Shown piece after piece: positions 23,149-29,938 of a stretch of DNA of 29,938 bases. The stretch covers positions 1 through 29,938 of the forward strand of contig NZ_CAKRAS010000035.1 of NCBI RefSeq assembly GCF_934295145.1, written 5' to 3'. Each line of letters opens with the position of its first letter. Position 1 is the first letter of the stretch. This DNA comes from an uncultured Eubacterium sp. GTDB taxonomy: Bacteria; Bacillota; Clostridia; Lachnospirales; Lachnospiraceae. The translations under genes were made by a program, and so were the position numbers. The notes under the pieces are model-generated. The model was given only the letters and a program-made list of their open reading frames with translations, ran no database searches and was not told where the DNA came from.

Positions 23149-26100
23149 ATGAAACTTCATATGAACGAGAGCAACGCCAAGGCTGTCGGCATGTACGATC
23201 CAAGGTTCGAGCATGACAACTGCGGTATTGGTGCTGTGGTAAACATTAAAGGTGTGAAAACACATCAAACGGTTGAGAACGCATTAAAAATTGTTGAAAA
23301 CTTAAAACATAGAGCTGGCAAAGACGCCGAAGGAAAAACTGGTGATGGAGTAGGTATTCTGTTACAGATATCTCACAGATTCTTCTCCAAAACCATGAAA
23401 TCCCTCGGCGTCTTTTTAGGCGAAGAAAGAGATTACGGAATTGGTATGTTCTTCTTCCCACAGGATGAGTTAAAGCGCAATCAGGCGAAGAAGATGTTTG
23501 AAGTCATCATTGAAAAAGAAGGCTTAGAGCTGCTGGCATGGAGAGAAGTGCCGACAGATCCGACTGTTATCGGACAGAAAGCCGTAGACTGTATGCCGTA
23601 TATTATGCAGGCATTTATCAAACGTCCGGATGACGTGGAAAAAGGTCTGGATTTTGACCGCCGCCTGTATGTGGCACGCCGCGTTTTTGAACAGTCTAAC
23701 GACAATACCTATGTAGTATCTCTGTCAAGCAGAACGATTGTTTACAAAGGAATGTTCCTCGTAAACGAGCTGCGTTTGTTTTTCAAAGATCTGCAGGATC
23801 CGGATTATGAATCTGCCATTGCAATGGTTCATTCCAGATTCTCCACAAACACAAATCCGAGCTGGGAGCGTGCACATCCGAACCGCTTTATGGTACATAA
23901 TGGTGAGATCAATACAATCAAGGGTAACTCCGATAAGATGCTGGCCCGCGAGGAGACCATGGAGTCTGAACACCTGAAAGGTCAGTTGTCCAAGGTGCTT
24001 CCGGTAGTCAATACATCTGGTTCCGATTCCGCAATGCTTGATAATACACTGGAGTTCCTGGTAATGAGTGGTATGGAACTTCCACTGGCGGTTATGATCA
24101 CTATTCCGGAGCCGTGGGCAAACAACCATCTGATGAGTCAGAAGAAAAAAGATTTTTACCAGTATTATGCAACGATGATGGAGCCATGGGATGGCCCGGC
24201 ATCCATCGTATTCAGTGATGGAGATATTATGGGAGCTGTCCTTGACCGTAACGGTCTGCGTCCATCCCGTTATTACATTACAGATGATGATTATCTGATC
24301 CTTGCATCTGAAGTAGGTGTGCTGGATGTAGATCCGACAAAGGTTGTTACAAAAGACCGTCTGCGTCCAGGCAAAATGCTTCTGGTTGATACCGTCAAAG
24401 GCCGTGTCATCGACGATGATGAACTGAAAGAAGCTTATGCAGGGAAACGTCCTTATGGACAGTGGCTGGATGAATATCTGGTAGAGTTAAAAGATCTGAA
24501 GATTCCGAATGTGCGTGTACCGCGTTACACCGGCGATGATCTGCACCGCATCCAGAAAGCCTTTGGTTATTCTTATGAGTCTGTAAAAACCGTTATGCTT
24601 CCAATGGCAAAAACCGGTGCAGAATCCACTGCAGCCATGGGTATTGATACACCGCTGGCTGTATTATCCAATGATCATCAGCCGCTGTTTAACTATTTCA
24701 AACAGCTGTTTGCGCAGGTTACAAACCCGCCAATCGATGCAATCCGTGAAGAGATTGTCACATCCACAACAGTTTATGTTGGTGAAGATGGAAACATTCT
24801 GGAGGAAGAGCCGAAAAACTGTCAGGTACTGAAGATCAAAAATCCAATCCTGACAAATACAGACCTTCTGAAAATCAAACATATGAAAAAAGAAGGTTTC
24901 AAAGTTGGCGTTGTTCCAATTATTTATTATAAAAACACAAGTCTGGAGAAAGCCATTGACCGCCTGTTTGTAGAGGCAGACCGTGCATACCGTGACGGTA
25001 CAAACATCCTGATCCTCTCCGATCGTGGCGTGGATGAGAACCATGTGGCAATCCCGTCTCTGCTGGCAGTTTCTGCAATGCAGCAACATCTGATCCAGAC
25101 AAAGAAAAGAACCGCAGTAGCAATGATCCTGGAGAGTGGTGAACCACGTGAGATCCACCATTTTGCAACACTGCTTGGTTACGGTGCCTGTGCCATCAAC
25201 CCATATCTGGCGCAGGATACGATTGAGCAGTTGGTAGATGATCATCTGCTTGATAAAGATTATTATGCAGCAATCAATGATTACAACTCTGCAGTATTAC
25301 ATGGAATTGTAAAAATTGCTTCCAAGATGGGTATTTCCACAATCCAGTCTTATCAGGGATCCAAGATTTTTGAGGCTATCGGTATTGATCGAAGCGTTAT
25401 TGATAAATATTTTACGGATACTGTCAGCAGAATCGGCGGTATCACGATTTCTGATATTGAAAATGATGTCAACGAGCTGCATTCCATGGCATTTGATCCG
25501 CTTGGATTACAGACGGAGCTGACACTGGACAGCAAAGGACATCACAAAATGCGCAGCGGAGCACAGAAACATCTGTATAATCCACAGACGATCCATCTGC
25601 TGCAGGAGTCCACAAAACGTGGGGACTATGATTTATTTAAAGAGTATACAAAACTGGTCAATAATGAGACAGACATTATGAATATCCGCGGAACGCTTGA
25701 TTTCAAATATCCGAAGTCAGGTATTCCAATCGATGAAGTAGAAAGTGTTGACTCCATTGTGACAAGATTTAAAACAGGTGCGATGTCCTATGGTTCTATT
25801 TCACAGGAAGCCCATGAGACACTTGCCATCGCTATGAACCGTTTACATGGTAAATCCAACTCCGGTGAAGGTGGTGAGAGTCTGGAACGACTGGATACGG
25901 AGCGGTGTTCTGCTATCAAACAGGTTGCTTCCGGACGATTTGGTGTAACCAGCCGTTATCTTGTCAGCGCACAGGAGATTCAGATCAAAATGGCACAGGG
26001 CGCAAAACCGGGAGAAGGTGGACATTTACCGGGTAAAAAAGTATATCCGTGGATTGCAAAAACAAGACTTTCCACACCGGGTGTAAGTCTGATCTCACCA

Positions 26101-27693
26101 CCGCCTCATCACGATATTTACTCCATCGAGGATTTGGAACAGTTGATCTTTGACTTGAAAAATGCAAACACAAGAGCACGCATTTCTGTAAAACTGGTAT
26201 CAGAAGCAGGTGTCGGAACTGTCGCAGCCGGTGTTGCAAAAGCCGGTGCACAGGTTATCCTGATCTCCGGTTATGACGGAGGAACCGGTGCTGCACCGAG
26301 AAGTTCCATCCACAATGCAGGACTTCCTTGGGAGCTTGGTCTCGCTGAGACGCATCAGACATTGATCATGAACGGCTTGAGAAATAAAGTCCGCATCGAG
26401 ACAGACGGAAAACTCATGAGTGGTCGAGATGTTGCTGTAGCAGCAATGCTTGGTGCCGAGGAATTCGGTTTTGCTACAGCTCCACTGGTAACGATGGGAT
26501 GCGTCATGATGCGTGTCTGCAACCTGGATACATGTCCGGTTGGTATCGCTACGCAGAATCCGGAACTGAGAAAACGTTTTGCCGGAAAACCGGAATATGT
26601 TATGAATTTCATGCGTTTTATCGCTCAGGAGCTTCGCGAATACATGGCAAAACTTGGTGTCCGCACGGTAGATGAGCTGGTTGGACGTTCTGACCTGCTG
26701 AAAGTACGTGACAACTTAACCGGTCACGCTGCAAAACTGGATCTGAAGAATATTCTGGAGAATCCGTTTGCAAGCTCAAAGGATAAAGTGATCTTTGATC
26801 CGAAAAAAGTATACGATTTCGAACTGCAGAAAACAGCAGATGAGAAAGTGCTGTTAAAACAGATGAAAACAGCACTTGAGCAGAAACAGAAACGAAGCAT
26901 TGAAATCAATGTTTCTAATATCAACCGTTCCTTCGGTACCATTTTTGGTTCTGAGATTACAAGAAAATACAAAGATACACTGGAAGATGATACTTACGTG
27001 GTAAAATGTAACGGAGCCGGTGGACAGAGTTTCGGTGCTTTCATCCCGAACGGCCTGACACTGGAGCTGGAAGGTGACAGCAATGATTATTTCGGAAAAG
27101 GACTTTCCGGTGGAAAACTGGTCGTATATCCGCCGAAAGGCATCAAATATCGTCAGGATGAAAACATTGTCATCGGTAACGTAGCACTTTACGGTGCAAC
27201 CAGCGGTAAAGCATTTATCAACGGTGTGGCAGGAGAGCGTTTTGCTGTAAGAAACTCCGGTGCCATTGCAGTCGTTGAGGGTGTCGGCGATCACGGATGT
27301 GAGTATATGACCGGCGGACGCGTAGTTGTTATCGGAAAAACAGGCAAGAACTTCGCAGCAGGTATGAGCGGTGGTGTTGCATACGTGCTGGATGAGGACA
27401 ACGATCTGTATACAAGAACCAACAAAGAAATGGTATTTACTGAGGAATTGACCAATAAATACGATGTACAGGAATTAAAAGAACTGATTCAGGAACATGT
27501 CGCTTTGACCAATTCCGTAAAAGGAAAAGAAATTCTGGATAACTTCGGAGAATATCTGCCGAAATTCAAAAAAGTAGTGCCATATGATTATCATCATATG
27601 CTGACAACCATCGTACAAATGGAAGAAAAAGGCTACAACGTAGAGCAGGCTCAGATCGAAGCATTTTATGCTAATTTAGAGCAGCAGGCGTAA
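23149..27693 (+). CDS. gltB: Glutamate synthase (NADPH) large subunit
   Basis: The 1514-residue enzyme makes glutamate from glutamine and 2-oxoglutarate. A 24-residue propeptide precedes Cys25 (NCGIGAVV), which becomes the N-terminal nucleophile of the type II glutaminase domain (25 to about 430), with MVHSRFSTNTNPSWERAHPN inside it. A central domain (about 470-770) leads to the FMN-binding synthase barrel (about 830-1200: SGEGGE, PGEGGHLPGKKV, GYDGGTGAAP). The 3Fe-4S cysteines 1118, 1124 and 1129 lie in GCVMMRVCNLDTCPVG (spacing C-x5-C-x4-C). The C-terminal GXGXG beta-helix domain (about 1250-1470) includes GDHGCEYMTGGRVVV. Length is standard. A good promoter lies 69 nt upstream, AGAAAGG is the ribosome binding site, and gltD follows after 24 nt. 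Confidence 0.98.
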   Translation: MKLHMNESNAKAVGMYDPRFEHDNCGIGAVVNIKGVKTHQTVENALKIVENLKHRAGKDAEGKTGDGVGILLQISHRFFSKTMKSLGVFLGEERDYGIGMFFFPQDELKRNQAKKMFEVIIEKEGLELLAWREVPTDPTVIGQKAVDCMPYIMQAFIKRPDDVEKGLDFDRRLYVARRVFEQSNDNTYVVSLSSRTIVYKGMFLVNELRLFFKDLQDPDYESAIAMVHSRFSTNTNPSWERAHPNRFMVHNGEINTIKGNSDKMLAREETMESEHLKGQLSKVLPVVNTSGSDSAMLDNTLEFLVMSGMELPLAVMITIPEPWANNHLMSQKKKDFYQYYATMMEPWDGPASIVFSDGDIMGAVLDRNGLRPSRYYITDDDYLILASEVGVLDVDPTKVVTKDRLRPGKMLLVDTVKGRVIDDDELKEAYAGKRPYGQWLDEYLVELKDLKIPNVRVPRYTGDDLHRIQKAFGYSYESVKTVMLPMAKTGAESTAAMGIDTPLAVLSNDHQPLFNYFKQLFAQVTNPPIDAIREEIVTSTTVYVGEDGNILEEEPKNCQVLKIKNPILTNTDLLKIKHMKKEGFKVGVVPIIYYKNTSLEKAIDRLFVEADRAYRDGTNILILSDRGVDENHVAIPSLLAVSAMQQHLIQTKKRTAVAMILESGEPREIHHFATLLGYGACAINPYLAQDTIEQLVDDHLLDKDYYAAINDYNSAVLHGIVKIASKMGISTIQSYQGSKIFEAIGIDRSVIDKYFTDTVSRIGGITISDIENDVNELHSMAFDPLGLQTELTLDSKGHHKMRSGAQKHLYNPQTIHLLQESTKRGDYDLFKEYTKLVNNETDIMNIRGTLDFKYPKSGIPIDEVESVDSIVTRFKTGAMSYGSISQEAHETLAIAMNRLHGKSNSGEGGESLERLDTERCSAIKQVASGRFGVTSRYLVSAQEIQIKMAQGAKPGEGGHLPGKKVYPWIAKTRLSTPGVSLISPPPHHDIYSIEDLEQLIFDLKNANTRARISVKLVSEAGVGTVAAGVAKAGAQVILISGYDGGTGAAPRSSIHNAGLPWELGLAETHQTLIMNGLRNKVRIETDGKLMSGRDVAVAAMLGAEEFGFATAPLVTMGCVMMRVCNLDTCPVGIATQNPELRKRFAGKPEYVMNFMRFIAQELREYMAKLGVRTVDELVGRSDLLKVRDNLTGHAAKLDLKNILENPFASSKDKVIFDPKKVYDFELQKTADEKVLLKQMKTALEQKQKRSIEINVSNINRSFGTIFGSEITRKYKDTLEDDTYVVKCNGAGGQSFGAFIPNGLTLELEGDSNDYFGKGLSGGKLVVYPPKGIKYRQDENIVIGNVALYGATSGKAFINGVAGERFAVRNSGAIAVVEGVGDHGCEYMTGGRVVVIGKTGKNFAAGMSGGVAYVLDEDNDLYTRTNKEMVFTEELTNKYDVQELKELIQEHVALTNSVKGKEILDNFGEYLPKFKKVVPYDYHHMLTTIVQMEEKGYNVEQAQIEAFYANLEQQA

Positions 27694-27717
27694 TTTCGGT
27701 AAAACAGGAGGATTAAA

Positions 27718-29211
27718 ATGGGAAAACCAACAGGATTTATGGAATATGACCGAGAGGTAAGCAAAGCGGTTGAACCGAAAGAAAGAATCAAAAATTTTGA
27801 TGAATTCCACATCCACCTCTCAAAGGAAAAACAGGAGATTCAGGGATCACGCTGCATGGCATGCGGCGTTCCCTTCTGCCAGTCAGGTATGACACTTATG
27901 GGCATGACCAGCGGCTGTCCGCTGCACAATCTGGTGCCGGAGTGGAATGACCTGATCTATATGGGAACATGGGAGCAGGCTTACGAGCGTCTGCACAAGA
28001 CTAACAACTTCCCGGAATTTACATCCCGTGTCTGCCCGGCACTGTGTGAGGCTGCATGTACCTGCGGTCTGCATGATGATCCGGTCACCGTGCGGGACAA
28101 TGAGTACGGAATTATTGAAAATGCATATGAAAAAGGATATGCAAAGGCAAATCCGCCAAAAGTGCGTACAGGGAAAAAAGTGGCTGTCATCGGATCCGGC
28201 CCGGCTGGTCTGGCCGTAGCAGATCAGTTAAACCGAAGAGGTCATCTGGTAACTGTATATGAGCGCGATGACCGTGTTGGCGGACTATTGATGTATGGCA
28301 TTCCGAATATGAAACTGGAAAAACACATCATCGACCGGAAAATCAATGTGATGACCGAAGAAGGCGTCAACTTTGTCACCGGCGTGAATGTGGGAAAAGA
28401 TGAAAAAGCAGCAAAACTTATGAAAGAGTATGATGCTGTGGTACTTGCCTGCGGTGCAAAAAATCCGCGTGACATTAATGCACCGGGCAGAGATGCAAAA
28501 GGTATTTATTTTGCAGTGGATTTCCTGTCACAGACCACAAAGAGTTTGCTCGATTCCAATCTGAAAGATAAAAAATTTGTCTCTGCAAAGGGCAAAAAAG
28601 TCGTGATCATCGGCGGTGGTGACACCGGAAATGACTGTGTGGGAACAAGCATCCGTCACGGAGCAGTATCCGTAACACAGCTTGAGATGATGCCGAAAGC
28701 TCCGGATCAGCGTGCTGCGAACAATCCGTGGCCGGAATGGCCAAAAATCTGCAAGACAGATTACGGTCAGGAAGAAGCCATTGCCGTATTCGGACATGAT
28801 CCGCGAATCTATCAGACAACGGTAAAAGAGTTCCTGAAAGATAAAAACGGCAATCTGACAGGTCTGATCACTGTAAAACTGGAAGCGAAAAAAGATGATA
28901 AAACCGGTCGCATGAACATGGTTCCGGTGGAAGGCAGTGAGCAGAAACTGGATGCAGATCTGGTACTTATCGCAGCAGGATTTCTTGGCACAGAGAAATA
29001 CGTGGCAGATGCCTTTGGGGTGAAATTAAATGCCAGAACAAACGTAGAAACCGAAGAAGGCCGTTACAAGACGAATGTGAAAAAAGTCTTTACCGCAGGT
29101 GATATGCACAGAGGACAGTCACTGGTTGTATGGGCAATCCGTGAGGGACGCGAAGCAGCCAGAGAAGTGGATGAAAGCCTGATGGGATATTCTTATCTTT
29201 CGGTACAATAA
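27718..29211 (+). CDS. gltD: Glutamate synthase (NADPH) small subunit
   Basis: The 497-residue subunit passes electrons from NADPH through FAD to the large subunit. The N-terminal iron-sulfur domain has cysteines 46, 49, 54 and 67 (CMACGVPFCQ, then GCPLHN) and 106, 110, 114 and 116 (RVCPALCEAACTCG) for two 4Fe-4S clusters. The FAD fold follows, AVIGSGPAGLAVADQL (156-171), then the NADPH fold, VVIIGGGDTGNDCVG (295-309). The C-terminus has AGDMHRGQSLVVWAIREGR, the family's FAD-contacting end. AGGAGG lies directly upstream of the ATG, and it forms an operon with gltB. Beyond its stop the DNA turns into dense repeats with no obvious close terminator until 29622. Confidence 0.97.
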   Translation: MGKPTGFMEYDREVSKAVEPKERIKNFDEFHIHLSKEKQEIQGSRCMACGVPFCQSGMTLMGMTSGCPLHNLVPEWNDLIYMGTWEQAYERLHKTNNFPEFTSRVCPALCEAACTCGLHDDPVTVRDNEYGIIENAYEKGYAKANPPKVRTGKKVAVIGSGPAGLAVADQLNRRGHLVTVYERDDRVGGLLMYGIPNMKLEKHIIDRKINVMTEEGVNFVTGVNVGKDEKAAKLMKEYDAVVLACGAKNPRDINAPGRDAKGIYFAVDFLSQTTKSLLDSNLKDKKFVSAKGKKVVIIGGGDTGNDCVGTSIRHGAVSVTQLEMMPKAPDQRAANNPWPEWPKICKTDYGQEEAIAVFGHDPRIYQTTVKEFLKDKNGNLTGLITVKLEAKKDDKTGRMNMVPVEGSEQKLDADLVLIAAGFLGTEKYVADAFGVKLNARTNVETEEGRYKTNVKKVFTAGDMHRGQSLVVWAIREGREAAREVDESLMGYSYLSVQ

Positions 29212-29234
29212 ATTCTTGTTTGTCTGTGTAAATA

Positions 29235-29433
29235 GGAAATCTGGAAACGAAATTCAGAAAGACACGGATGATTTTCTACCTCCGCTGCGCCGCTTATATC
29301 CGCCTCCTTCCGCGAACTCGCACGCAAAAACAGCGTGCTCAGACACACTCATGGAGGCGGGCTATGCTCGCTGCGGTAACGAAAATCACCCTACCGTCTT
29401 GTCTCGGATTTCGTTTCCAGATTTTCCATATTT
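29235..29433 (+). repeat. Structured palindromic element family D, copy D1
   Basis: Outer arms 29235-29253 and 29408-29427 are complementary with one bulged base, and AAATA/TATTT extends them to about 29433. Inner stems are GATTTTC/GAAAATC, TACC/GGTA, CCGCCTCC (29300-29307) with GGAGGCGG (29353-29360), and the apical hairpin GCACGC/GCGTGC (29320-29325, 29333-29338). GCTATGCTC may form a further small hairpin. Copy D2 keeps each stem with different bases. The element begins 23 nt after gltD and, if transcribed, would form the 3' end of its mRNA. Confidence 0.8.
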
Positions 29434-29449
29434 ACGCGACGGCACCGCG
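29430..29449 (+). repeat. Left arm of a perfect 20-bp inverted repeat at the D element edge
   Basis: ATTTACGCGACGGCACCGCG (29430-29449) is exactly inverted at 29743-29762. It directly follows the 3' arm of D1. Between the two arms lie 293 bp with E2 and the hairpin at 29622-29719. Confidence 0.8.
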
Positions 29450-29506
29450 TGCCACGCATGCGCACAAGATATGGGCATAATATTTGTTATGTTGCATGCG
29501 CAGATT
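29449..29506 (+). repeat. Repeat family E, copy 2
   Basis: GTGCCACGCATGC (29449-29461) and GTTGCATGCGCAGATT (29491-29506) match copy E1 at 7369-7381 and 7415-7430. The AT-rich middle is not conserved. CGCATGC and GCATGCG allow a 7-bp stem. Confidence 0.65.
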
Positions 29507-29621
29507 TACAAATTGTCTCATATATAAATTGAACATATACGAGACCTGATGTATTATTTTCGTTTGCATAAACTGAGATAAATTTTGTTGGATTGGCAAC
29601 GTACGCCACCCTTGACAATAT

Positions 29622-29719
29622 AAAAAAAAGAACTGCTACAGATTCGTTACCGACGGCGAAGAACTCAAGAACATGTAGATTTTCTCCGTCACCGACAACC
29701 GTGTAGCAGTTCTTTTTTT
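29622..29719. terminator. Long two-stage hairpin with A-tract and T-tract, likely bidirectional terminator
   Basis: Positions 29623-29640 pair perfectly over 18 bp with 29702-29719: seven A-T pairs, then GAACTGCTACA with its complement. Inside, an 11+11-nt internal loop leads to GACGG-C-GAAGA (29652-29662) pairing with 29680-29690 except one mismatch and one G-U pair, and a 17-nt loop. The two internal strands both hold a CG-T-Y-ACCGAC word (29645-29654, 29687-29696). The A and T runs would end transcription in either direction. Confidence 0.75.
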
Positions 29720-29742
29720 GATTGATCAAGGGCATGCCGCTT

Positions 29743-29762
29743 CGCGGTGCCGTCGCGTAAAT
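29743..29762 (-). repeat. Right arm of the perfect 20-bp inverted repeat
   Basis: It is the exact reverse complement of 29430-29449 and adjoins element D2 just as that arm adjoins D1. Confidence 0.8.
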
Positions 29763-29938
29763 GGAACAAAGATGAAACAAACTCCAAGGCGAGGCGGTAG
29801 ACGGATTTCCGTTATCGGAGCGAGCATAGCTCGACCGCGGGAGTGTGTTTGAGCCAACAGACGTTTTTGCTGTTGGTGAGTTCGCGGGAGCGGTCGGAGA
29901 TAAGCGGCGCAGCGAAGATAGGAAATCGGTCGTGCCTG
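29758..29938 (-). repeat. Structured palindromic element family D, copy D2, inverted and cut by the window end
   Basis: Read on the minus strand it aligns with D1 from D1's GATTTTC stem to the end. The shared unpaired blocks are nearly identical (CGCTGCGCCGCTTAT, GCGAACTC, ACACACTC, GCTATGCTCGCT). The stems differ in concert: CGACCGC/GCGGTCG (29832-29838, 29890-29896) replaces CCGCCTCC/GGAGGCGG, CCAACAG/CTGTTGG (29854-29860, 29870-29876) replaces GCACGC/GCGTGC, TATC/GATA replaces TACC/GGTA, and GATTTCC/GGAAATC replaces GATTTTC/GAAAATC. Its second outer arm should lie just beyond the window. Confidence 0.78.

Larger units (their letters stand above)
29212..29938. other. Structured, repeat-dense non-coding region after gltD
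   Basis: These 727 bp hold no gene that I can support; a 103-codon frame from 29216 is an artefact of the repeats. In order they contain element D1, one arm of a 20-bp inverted repeat, repeat E2, a small hairpin (GTCTC-A-TATAT at 29515-29525 with 29535-29545), a long bidirectional terminator-like hairpin (29622-29719), the second inverted arm, and element D2 in opposite orientation, running off the window. Confidence 0.7.

Noticed and set aside
29216..29527. A 103-codon plus-strand frame after gltD
   Set aside because: It coincides with element D1, starts without a ribosome binding site, and the D1/D2 comparison shows stem-wise rather than codon-wise change.
29612..29617. TTGACA next to the hairpin at 29622
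   Set aside because: The sequence after it is the A-tract of the hairpin, with no acceptable -10.

Overview
The window reads as chromosomal DNA of a low-GC Gram-positive anaerobe of class Clostridia, most likely family Lachnospiraceae. The reasons are an AT-rich composition, strong GGAGG-type ribosome binding sites, a topoisomerase IV pair behind a Firmicutes-type LexA box, a K+-dependent membrane pyrophosphatase, a compact folate cluster with a fused folB-folK, and gltB-gltD. I see no phage, plasmid, transposase, rRNA, tRNA or CRISPR. The species is not determined.

Layout. Positions 249-2810 (+) hold an ECF-type sigma factor, a membrane protein that looks like its anti-sigma factor, and a DUF4349 lipoprotein. 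Positions 3039-7214 (+) hold parE and parC behind a LexA box. A convergent M18 aminopeptidase lies at 7691-8965 (-), and hppA diverges from it at 9403-11400 (+). Positions 11805-14938 (+) hold a TetR regulator with its own palindromic operator, a GPH-type sugar symporter and an alpha/beta hydrolase. A small rhodanese-fold protein without a catalytic cysteine follows. Positions 15593-19975 (+) form a folate block: 5-formyl-THF cyclo-ligase, folC, an HD-domain hydrolase, folP, folBK. Next come a HAD phosphatase and a YhdT-like/PanF pantothenate uptake pair (20005-22484). Last are gltB and gltD (23149-29211), the two subunits of NADPH-glutamate synthase.

The genes are ordinary; the spaces between them are not. 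At least five families of intergenic elements recur within 30 kb, mostly just downstream of transcription units. Family A (about 170 nt; 7492-7662 and, inverted, 22512-22687) and family D (about 200 nt; 29235-29433 and, inverted, 29758 to the window end) are multi-stem palindromes. Between copies, stem sequences differ but each change on one arm is matched on the other, while single-stranded segments stay nearly identical. That is the signature of a conserved structure, RNA or cruciform DNA. Family E (about 60 nt) occurs at 7369-7430 and 29449-29506. Two terminators (7255-7329, 11465-11529) have unrelated stems but the same closed loop, GC-TAACAATC-GC. A 26-nt hairpin is repeated exactly before two folate-related genes (15539, 17529). 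These elements are my candidates for something undescribed.

How the genes work together: fau, folC, folP and folBK make, polyglutamylate and salvage folates; PanF brings in pantothenate for CoA; GltBD makes glutamate, which FolC also consumes; HppA uses biosynthetic pyrophosphate to energise the membrane; ParEC decatenates chromosomes and appears to be tied to DNA damage through LexA. These links are inferred from family knowledge and position, not measured.
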